A stretch of DNA of 11,010 bases, taken from Ilumatobacteraceae bacterium (GTDB taxonomy: Bacteria > Actinomycetota > Acidimicrobiia > Acidimicrobiales > Ilumatobacteraceae). Of this stretch, positions 6,758 to 11,010 are shown one piece after another (position 1 is the first letter of the stretch; the number at the start of each line of letters is the position of its first letter). A program made the translations under genes and the position numbers. Under the pieces are notes generated by a model. That model was not told the DNA's origin and made no database searches. It worked only from the letters and a program-made list of their open reading frames with translations. Location: assembly GCA_016650435.1 (NCBI GenBank), contig JAENVT010000597.1:1-11010 (forward strand), given 5' to 3'.

Positions 6758-7645
6758 GTGAGGAACTTCGCGGGAAAGACTGCGTTCGTGACCGGGGGAG
6801 CGAGCGGTATCGGCTTGGGCATCAGCAAGGCGTTGTTGTCGGAGGGGATGAACGTCGTCATCGGTGATGTCAACGAGTCGCACATCGCCGACGCTCGTGC
6901 CGAACTCGCTGGCGAGAGCGTGGAGTTCGTGCAGGTCGATGTGACTGACCGCGGGTCTGTAGCCAGAGCCGCAGACGCGGCGGTCGCCACCTTCGGCCGT
7001 GTTCACGTGCTGTGCAACAACGCCGGGATTGCCGGCGGTGGTGCGGTCGCCGACCCTGGTTTCGCAGACTGGGATCGGGCGATGGCCGTCAATCTCGGTG
7101 GGGCGGTGAACGTGGTCAAGATCTTCGTGCCATTGATCCGCGAACATGGCGGCGGCGGCCACATCGTCAACACATCGTCGATCGCCGGGATCACGGCGCT
7201 TCCGTACGAAGGTGGCGCGTACACGACGGCGAAGTTCGCGGTGCGCGGCCTCAGCGAGTCGCTGCGGCTCAGCCTGGCGCCGGAGGGCATCGGGGTGTCG
7301 GTGCTGTGCCCCGGACTGACCAGGACCCGAATTCTCGACGCCCCCGATCGCGAGGATCCCGACGCCAAACCGATGGCCAGCGAGGGCGACCCAGATGTGC
7401 TGTTCAACTCGATGGACGGGGCCATGGATCCGATCGAGGTCGGTCGCGCGGTCGTGCGCGGCATCCGCGAGAATCTCCCGTACATCCTGTCGCACGGTGA
7501 GTTCCGGGACGAGATCCAATCGCTGTTCGACGAGATCGTCAATGCCTTCCCGACGGATCAGGCGGTTCCAGAAGCACGAGCCGCGTTCGAACGCGGCCGA
7601 CGCGAATTGTGCGACAGCTTGCGCGACCTCCCGATGATCGATTGA
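6758..7645 (+). CDS. Short-chain dehydrogenase/reductase (classical SDR)
   Basis: The 295-aa Rossmann-fold oxidoreductase starts at GTG 6758, reading MRNFAGKTAFVTGGASGIG. Key residues: cofactor loop TGGASGIG at 12-19; D37 at the end of the second strand, which favours NAD(H) over NADP(H); structural NNAG at 87-90; and a catalytic set N112, S141, Y155 and K159 (Y-T-T-A-K). CPGLTRTRI near residues 182-190 is the usual PG motif after the active site. The C-terminal extension past about residue 200 is longer than in minimal 250-aa SDRs and probably forms the substrate lid. It should oxidise an alcohol or reduce a ketone in the cytoplasm. It could process the product of the upstream oxygenase, but it has its own spacer and apparently its own promoter, so operon membership is uncertain. 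Its stop is 3 bp from the stop of a convergent gene. Confidence 0.93.
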   Translation: MRNFAGKTAFVTGGASGIGLGISKALLSEGMNVVIGDVNESHIADARAELAGESVEFVQVDVTDRGSVARAADAAVATFGRVHVLCNNAGIAGGGAVADPGFADWDRAMAVNLGGAVNVVKIFVPLIREHGGGGHIVNTSSIAGITALPYEGGAYTTAKFAVRGLSESLRLSLAPEGIGVSVLCPGLTRTRILDAPDREDPDAKPMASEGDPDVLFNSMDGAMDPIEVGRAVVRGIRENLPYILSHGEFRDEIQSLFDEIVNAFPTDQAVPEARAAFERGRRELCDSLRDLPMID

Positions 7646-7648
7646 CCG

Positions 7649-8293
7649 TTAGAGGTGGTTTCGCGGCAAGGTTCGCAAGGCAGCCGCGAGATCGGCCGAC
7701 GCACCGGGTCGCAGTGTGGTGTGCACCAGCTCTGCACCGGCGAAGCGCTGCGCCTCTTGGTACAACGCGGTGAGGTCGACCTCGCTCGCTAGTGCGACAA
7801 CTGTCGACGTGTGCGGTCGCACCGCGTCTTTGAACCAGTTGACCCATTCGTCGGGTATGCCGATGTCGACGACCTTCGCAGTGATCGCGCCGGCACCGGC
7901 GCCGATCCCGAGCCCTGCGATCCAGCCGATCGGCCCGGCGATCAACAGCCCGAGTAGCCCGGTCCACATCGCACCCTTGACCGCGGCACCGCTGGGTTGC
8001 ATGTCCTTCGTCTCACGGGCGCGCACAGTGCCGTCGTCCGCTTTGTACACGACAACCGCGTCGCTCAAGACGAGCTTGCCGCCAGCGGCCAGGCCGCGGA
8101 GCGCCAGCAGGAATTCCTCTGCGCGAAACACATCGTCGAACGAAATGCCGAACAGCGCCTCGGGTTCACCCGAATAGTACGGCTCGCTGGTCGTCAGGCC
8201 TGACTCCGCTGGTTCGACCACGGGGACGCCGCCAGGTTCGATCACGGGCACGTTGGGGGGAGGCAGGTCAGTCACAGGGTGGCTAGTTCCCAT
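7649..8293 (-). CDS. DUF1269 family membrane-associated protein
   Basis: The 214-aa protein starts at ATG 8293-8291. GAGG lies only one base upstream, so the start is less certain than the frame. The body matches DUF1269: an alpha/beta segment (FGISFDDVFRAEEFLLALRGLAAGG split across about 48-72), SDAVVVYKADDGTVRARETK at about 77-96, then a glycine-rich hydrophobic stretch at about 102-138 that forms one long or two short membrane helices. After it comes DIGIPDEWVNWFKDAVRPHTS (split across 143-163), typical of the family's region after the membrane segment. The first 45 residues are a proline-rich extension containing VPVIEPGGVPVVEPAE, a duplicated PV(I/V)EP unit not expected in the core family. 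The function is unknown; relatives are often stress-associated, which is weak guidance. It is convergent with the reductase gene and divergent from the cupredoxin gene. Confidence 0.85.
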   Translation of the reverse strand: MGTSHPVTDLPPPNVPVIEPGGVPVVEPAESGLTTSEPYYSGEPEALFGISFDDVFRAEEFLLALRGLAAGGKLVLSDAVVVYKADDGTVRARETKDMQPSGAAVKGAMWTGLLGLLIAGPIGWIAGLGIGAGAGAITAKVVDIGIPDEWVNWFKDAVRPHTSTVVALASEVDLTALYQEAQRFAGAELVHTTLRPGASADLAAALRTLPRNHL

Positions 8294-8402
8294 GCCTCGT
8301 GACCATCAAACGTGATCCTATGCGGCCGGCGCCACCACGTGCGCTCGGGCAGATCGAAGATCTTTCCAATCCAGCTCAGAGATCGCTCCGAACGACGAGG
8401 CA
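8294..8402. promoter_or_regulatory. Divergent intergenic region between DUF1269 and cupredoxin genes
   Basis: This 109-bp gap must hold the promoters of both flanking genes. It contains a 13-bp inverted repeat (AGATC 8351-8355, spacer GAA, GATCT 8359-8363) and a CACGTG palindrome near 8336. I could not recognise a convincing -35/-10 pair in either direction. GAGG (8397-8400) sits just two bases before the cupredoxin ATG, closer than usual. Confidence 0.4.
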
Positions 8403-8759
8403 ATGAGATACCGATTTGCCCTCGTCGCTCTGGCACTTCCCCTCGTCGGAGCCTGCTCGAGCGACAGTTCCAGCAAGGCAACGACGCCACCGGCGGCCAC
8501 CTCGATCACGACTGCCAGTGCCGTGGGGATCGCGGACTTCAAGTTCGGTCCGGCCGAGGTCCATGTGCCAGTCGGTGGATCGGTGGCGTGGACGAACAAC
8601 GACGGGCAACAGCACACCGCGACGTCGTCGACCGGGGCATTCGATGCGGGCGCCATTCAGCCGGGCGCATCGGGCACGGTCGAGTTCAAGACGGCGGGCA
8701 GCTTCACGTACATGTGCTCCTTCCACCCGTTCATGACCGGCACGGTCGTCGTCGGCTGA
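8403..8759 (+). CDS. Lipoprotein cupredoxin (plastocyanin/amicyanin-like type 1 copper protein)
   Basis: The 118-aa protein starts at ATG 8403. Residues 1-18 are a lipoprotein signal (positive start, hydrophobic core, lipobox LVGAC with Cys18 as the lipidated residue), followed by a Ser/Thr/Ala/Pro-rich linker to about residue 40. The mature domain reads as a cupredoxin: FKFGPAEVHVPVGGSVAWTN, then the first copper ligand H71 in QQHTAT, and C105-SF-H108-PF-M111 as the C-terminal ligand loop. The C-x2-H-x2-M spacing matches amicyanin and short plastocyanin-like proteins rather than plant plastocyanin (C-x2-H-x4-M). It should be anchored on the outer face of the membrane and carry one electron on a blue copper centre. 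It is the first of three co-oriented genes with the two ferritin-like proteins, which suggests a shared extracytoplasmic metal or redox role. Confidence 0.93.
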   Translation: MRYRFALVALALPLVGACSSDSSSKATTPPAATSITTASAVGIADFKFGPAEVHVPVGGSVAWTNNDGQQHTATSSTGAFDAGAIQPGASGTVEFKTAGSFTYMCSFHPFMTGTVVVG

Positions 8760-8782
8760 TCGTCGCCAATTCTCGAAACAGT

Positions 8783-8829
8783 CAAGCCTGAATCTCGGCC
8801 AAGCCTGAAACCCCCCAATCAAGCCTGAA
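8783..8829 (+). repeat. Three direct repeats of CAAGCCTGAA in the leader of the first ferritin-like gene
   Basis: Exact copies lie at 8783-8792, 8800-8809 and 8820-8829, with start-to-start spacings of 17 and 20 bases. The last ends about ten bases before the GGAG ribosome site at 8839-8842. Such an array in a 90-bp spacer suggests a regulator binding region or an RNA feature between the cupredoxin and the ferritin-like genes. It could also be local slippage. Confidence 0.6.
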
Positions 8830-8849
8830 CTCACTGAAGGAGAATCCCC

Positions 8850-9491
8850 ATGCACATCACTACCCGTCACTTTCGATCGCTCGCAGCCGAGGTCGACGAA
8901 CTTCACCGGCTAGGAATGACGACGTTCGCAGAGGAAACCGCCGAGGTGCATCGCAGCCTGTACCGATCGAATCGGTCTGCTGCCCGGCTCGACGATCAGA
9001 GCATCGCTGGTTACGCACAGAGCGTGGAGCTGGCCGCCGTCGCGGCGTACACCGCCGCAGCACCGGTGCTGAGTGCCGGCACGCTTCCCGTGGCTCAACT
9101 CTTCATGAAACATCACCAGCAACATGCCGACGCGTTCGGTGCTGTCGCCGGCTCACAGGCAGTTACGGCACCCAACAAGACACTCGTTGCTGCGGTGACA
9201 CCGGCACTGCAGGCAATCAAGGACGAGATGGGCGCGCTGGAGTTTGCGTTCATGCTCGAGAACCAGGCCGCCTACACCTACGCAGCAGCATTGACGTTGC
9301 TGCAGGACGCGGCCTACGCGGCAGCGACCGCGACGATCCTGCCCATCGAGGCACAGCACGCAGTCGTGTTGGGCCTGGCGCTCGGCAAGGAGGTCGCCGC
9401 CGTCTTCCCAACCGGCGCGTTCGAGTCGGCGTCGCTCGGCGACGGTTCCGATTCGCTCAAGGGTCTCGACCCGGCCGTCTTCACCATCTGA
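8850..9491 (+). CDS. Ferritin-like four-helix protein without signal peptide (first of a tandem pair)
   Basis: The 213-aa protein starts at ATG 8850 with GGAG seven bases upstream. It has four regularly spaced helices with candidate metal ligands: E60 (SVELAAVAAY), H88-H89-x-x-H92 (KHHQQHADAF), E137 (MLENQAAYTY) and E167-x-x-H170 (IEAQHAVVL). This is the ferritin-like (PF13668/DUF4439-type) arrangement, except that the second helix has HxxH instead of ExxH. The first about 35 residues (LAAEVDELHR and following) align with the N-terminus of the next gene. The segment that carries the Tat/lipoprotein signal there is missing here, so this copy should be cytoplasmic. Relatives are often annotated only as ferritin-like domain proteins; iron storage, oxidation or peroxide handling are all possible. 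It belongs to a probable unit with the cupredoxin (90 bp upstream) and its paralogue (28 bp downstream). Confidence 0.85.
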   Translation: MHITTRHFRSLAAEVDELHRLGMTTFAEETAEVHRSLYRSNRSAARLDDQSIAGYAQSVELAAVAAYTAAAPVLSAGTLPVAQLFMKHHQQHADAFGAVAGSQAVTAPNKTLVAAVTPALQAIKDEMGALEFAFMLENQAAYTYAAALTLLQDAAYAAATATILPIEAQHAVVLGLALGKEVAAVFPTGAFESASLGDGSDSLKGLDPAVFTI

Positions 9492-9519
9492 CCATCGCTT
9501 CTCACGAAAGGCCGATCCC

Positions 9520-10395
9520 ATGAACAACAATGACCTGAATAACGACGAGATTCGACGTCACCTCCGTGCCGTCGACCGCTTGAACACCGAAGCTGTGCCG
9601 CGCTGGCGCGAGGCGTTGGCTCGATTGATCGGCGACGATCAAGTGAGCACCAACGACAAGGCAACCTTTCTCGGCGTTCCTTCACCGAACCGCCGCGACC
9701 TCTTCAAGCTCGGTGGCGTCTCCATCCTGGGCGTTGCTCTGTTGGCCGCATGCGGCAGTGACAGCGCAGCCTCGCCGCCGGTGACCAACGCATCCGGCAC
9801 CACCCCAGGGTCCACGGGTGGTGCGGCGACCACCGTGCCATCGACAACCGGCGGTACCCAGCCCGCCGACACCACGGGTCCGGCTGACTTGGATCTGACG
9901 TTGGCTCGCACCGCGGCCTCGCTCGAGAAGCTCGCCGTCGACACCTACGGCGCTGCCGGGGCATTGATCACGACACCGGCAGTTGTCGCCGCGGCAACGA
10001 TGTTCGCCGGTCATCACCAGATGCACCTCGATGCGTTGAACGGAGCCATCACGGGTGCCGGCGGCAACGCGATCACGCAGATGAACCAGGCCGTGTACGA
10101 CGCTCTGGTCAAGCCGGCGATAGCTGCCGCCAAGACCGAGACCGACGCCGTGATGCTCGCGCTCGCGTTGGAAGAGGCTGCCGCGCAGACGTACGTCTTC
10201 GCCGGTGGAACCCTGTCTACCTCCGCCCTGCGATCGACGATCATGACCATCGGCGGCGTCGAGGCTCGTCACGCCGCAGTGCTGCGGATGGCAGCGCTGG
10301 CCCAGGCCCCGCTCGATGTGTTCCCGGGCCAGCGTGGCTTCTTCCCCGGTGACAATCCGTTGGCCGGCATCGACGGAGCCCTCATCACTGCCTGA
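9520..10395 (+). CDS. Ferritin-like lipoprotein with Tat signal (second of a tandem pair)
   Basis: The 291-aa protein starts at ATG 9520 with AAAGG eight bases upstream. A cytoplasmic N-terminal segment of about 55 residues precedes a twin-arginine motif NRRDLFK (R58, R59). A hydrophobic core and lipobox LLAAC with C78 follow, so the protein should be exported folded and lipid-anchored outside the membrane. Residues about 80-122 are a Ser/Thr/Pro/Gly-rich linker. The ferritin-like domain has E136 (ASLEKLAVDTY), H165-H166-x-x-H169 (GHHQMHLDAL), E218 (LALEEAAAQTY) and E248-x-x-H251 (VEARHAAVL), matching every candidate ligand of the preceding paralogue, including the His in place of Glu on helix two. 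The long region before the Tat motif is unusual for a signal peptide. Folded Tat export fits a metal site loaded in the cytoplasm. The partner may be the lipoprotein cupredoxin encoded upstream. Confidence 0.9.
   Translation: MNNNDLNNDEIRRHLRAVDRLNTEAVPRWREALARLIGDDQVSTNDKATFLGVPSPNRRDLFKLGGVSILGVALLAACGSDSAASPPVTNASGTTPGSTGGAATTVPSTTGGTQPADTTGPADLDLTLARTAASLEKLAVDTYGAAGALITTPAVVAAATMFAGHHQMHLDALNGAITGAGGNAITQMNQAVYDALVKPAIAAAKTETDAVMLALALEEAAAQTYVFAGGTLSTSALRSTIMTIGGVEARHAAVLRMAALAQAPLDVFPGQRGFFPGDNPLAGIDGALITA
10369..10393 (+). repeat. 25-bp direct repeat, copy 1 (3' end of the ferritin-like lipoprotein gene)
   Basis: This copy covers the codons for IDGALITA up to the first base of the stop. 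It matches 10626-10650 at 23 of 25 positions. See copy 2. Confidence 0.7.
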
Positions 10396-10415
10396 TTGGG
10401 CGCCCGCCCCTTAGA

Positions 10416-10468
10416 CCAACGCTGGCACCTAAATGGGCGCCGGCGGCCCATTTAGCGACCTGCGTTGG
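10416..10468 (+). terminator. Long imperfect hairpin after the ferritin-like operon, probable terminator
   Basis: Arms 10416-10438 and 10446-10468 pair at 19 of 23 positions around a 7-base GCCGGCG loop. The inner ten pairs and outer seven pairs are perfect, separated by a six-base internal loop. It begins 21 bases after the stop of the ferritin-like lipoprotein gene. No T-tract follows, which is common for terminators in GC-rich actinobacteria. It could instead be a structured RNA or a DNA element end. Confidence 0.55.
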
Positions 10469-10625
10469 AAGTTGCTCTATGAGTGTTAGCGAACAGAGAA
10501 GCGGAACGTCTGTGCGGACGCACAGAAGTCCGACCGATGTCAAACCCGCGCCGATAGCGCGATCGGGTGATTGGCGACCGAGACCGCCGTGGCCAATGTG
10601 TCGCTCTACACCCGGCACCCACTAC

Positions 10626-10652
10626 ATCGCCGGAGCCCTCGTCACTGCCTAG
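10626..10652 (+). pseudogene. Detached second copy of a ferritin-like gene 3' end
   Basis: 10626-10650 repeats 10369-10393 with two substitutions. Read in the same frame it encodes IAGALVTA followed by TAG, against IDGALITA-TGA in the intact gene. One change is silent in character (I to V) and the frame and stop are kept, which suggests coding ancestry. Immediately upstream, PG is also present but the rest does not match. The likely origin is a decayed third paralogue or a partial duplication; flanking repeats of a small insertion are an alternative. Confidence 0.5.
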
Positions 10653-10747
10653 GTTCGACCGCAAGGTGACGAGTGATCATCACGGGTGTTGGAGTCGATG
10701 ACGAATTGAGATTGCATTGCCCGAGGCGATTGACCGAGGATCTAGCG

Positions 10748-11010
10748 GTGACCAAACGCGGGTGGGTGCTGTTTGCAGCAATGGCGGTGATCTGGGGAGT
10801 TCCGTACTTCCTCATCCGTGTCGCAGTGAAGGATCTCGACCCGCCAGTCGTGGTTTTCGGTCGCACATCGCTCGCCGCCGCCGTGCTGTTGGTGCTTGCG
10901 GGCAGGACCGGTGCAATCCGACCGGCCCTTCGGCGATGGAGACCGGTCCTGATCTTCGCCACGATGGAGATGGCAATTCCATGGATTCTCCTGGCAACGG
11001 CTGAAGAACA
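10748..11010 (+). CDS. EamA/DMT-type transporter, 5' part only
   Basis: The frame opens at GTG 10748 with GAGGA seven bases upstream and runs 87 codons to the right edge. The sequence begins VTKRGWVLFAAMAVIWGVPY, followed by FLIRVAVKDLDPPVVVFGRT. This is the first membrane helix and the conserved W-G-x-x-[YF]...R...P..[VF]..R pattern of EamA-domain (drug/metabolite transporter) proteins. A second helix (SLAAAVLLVLAG), a basic cytoplasmic loop (RPALRRWRP) and the start of a third helix (VLIFATMEMAIPWILLATAEE split at the edge) follow. Full-length members have about 300 residues and ten helices, so two thirds is missing. The substrate is unknown; relatives export amino acids or metabolites. It appears to be its own transcription unit after the hairpin-rich interval. 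Confidence 0.88.
   Translation, partial: MTKRGWVLFAAMAVIWGVPYFLIRVAVKDLDPPVVVFGRTSLAAAVLLVLAGRTGAIRPALRRWRPVLIFATMEMAIPWILLATAEE

Larger units (their letters stand above)
10396..10747. other. Non-coding, hairpin-rich interval with a duplicated gene end
   Basis: This 352-bp stretch has no convincing gene. In order it holds a long hairpin (10416-10468), a 7-bp stem with a 4-base loop (10509-10526), a 5-bp stem CGCGC/GCGCG (10547-10561), the second copy of a 25-bp gene-end repeat (10626-10650), and an 11-bp palindrome GTGATCATCAC (10673-10683). A 57-codon frame from ATG 10479 to TAG 10652 exists with GGAAG upstream. It uses AGA codons and has no protein-like character, so I do not call it a gene. 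A weak promoter candidate for the transporter is TTGGAG (10689-10694), 17 bases, TTGCAT (10712-10717). Confidence 0.6.

Noticed and set aside
8783..8829. CRISPR array
   Set aside because: The repeat units are only 10 bp with 7- and 10-base gaps, far shorter than CRISPR repeats and spacers, and no cas gene is present.
10408..10475. Integron attC site
   Set aside because: The long hairpin after a stop codon, with CCAAC and GTTGG ends and an internal loop, recalls attC. However, the RYYYAAC and GTTRRRY core boxes each have a mismatch, there is no integrase or cassette array in view, and a terminator explains it more simply.
10479..10652. 57-codon small ORF with GGAAG upstream
   Set aside because: It uses AGA and other codons unlike its neighbours and has no protein-like pattern except the duplicated gene end at its C-terminus. 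It is better read as non-coding sequence with a pseudogene tail.

Overview
The window is GC-rich DNA, densely coding and tightly packed, with several GTG starts. It carries a large ATP-binding LuxR regulator, a DUF4242 protein, a Rieske oxygenase, and Tat- and lipobox-anchored metalloproteins. Together these suggest a high-GC actinobacterium. The protein flavour resembles aquatic or soil Acidimicrobiia (Ilumatobacter-like), but that placement is inference. No rRNA, tRNA, CRISPR array, insertion sequence or integrase was seen.

Layout. (1) Positions 1-1430, minus strand: a DUF4242 protein (1170-1430), followed downstream by an acyl-CoA-dehydrogenase-fold flavoprotein (1-1078) that runs off the left edge. 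(2) 1431-1613: a divergent control region. It holds a 24-bp hairpin-forming palindrome on the DUF4242 side and a perfect 16-bp palindrome just upstream of the regulator. (3) 1614-7645, plus strand: a 1159-aa LAL-family LuxR regulator, a Rieske non-heme iron oxygenase, a small beta-barrel protein resembling the Hri1 family (start overlapping the Rieske stop), and a short-chain dehydrogenase/reductase. This looks like a regulator with a small oxidative catabolic or tailoring cluster; the substrate cannot be read from the sequence. (4) 7649-8293, minus strand: a DUF1269 membrane protein, convergent with the reductase with only 3 bp between stop codons. (5) 8403-10395, plus strand: a lipoprotein cupredoxin followed by two paralogous ferritin-like proteins, one without a signal peptide and one with a Tat lipoprotein signal. 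They look like an extracytoplasmic copper/iron redox module with a cytoplasmic partner. (6) 10396-10747: a non-coding, hairpin-rich stretch that contains a second, diverged copy of the last 25 bp of the upstream ferritin-like gene. (7) 10748 to the right edge: the start of an EamA/DMT-type transporter.

The most unusual items are four. The first is the cupredoxin plus ferritin-like pair, in which both ferritin-like domains carry an H-H-x-x-H motif where ExxH is usual. The second is the three 10-bp direct repeats in the leader of that pair. The third is the repeated gene end and structured region at 10369-10652. The fourth is the pair of palindromes in the divergent control region.
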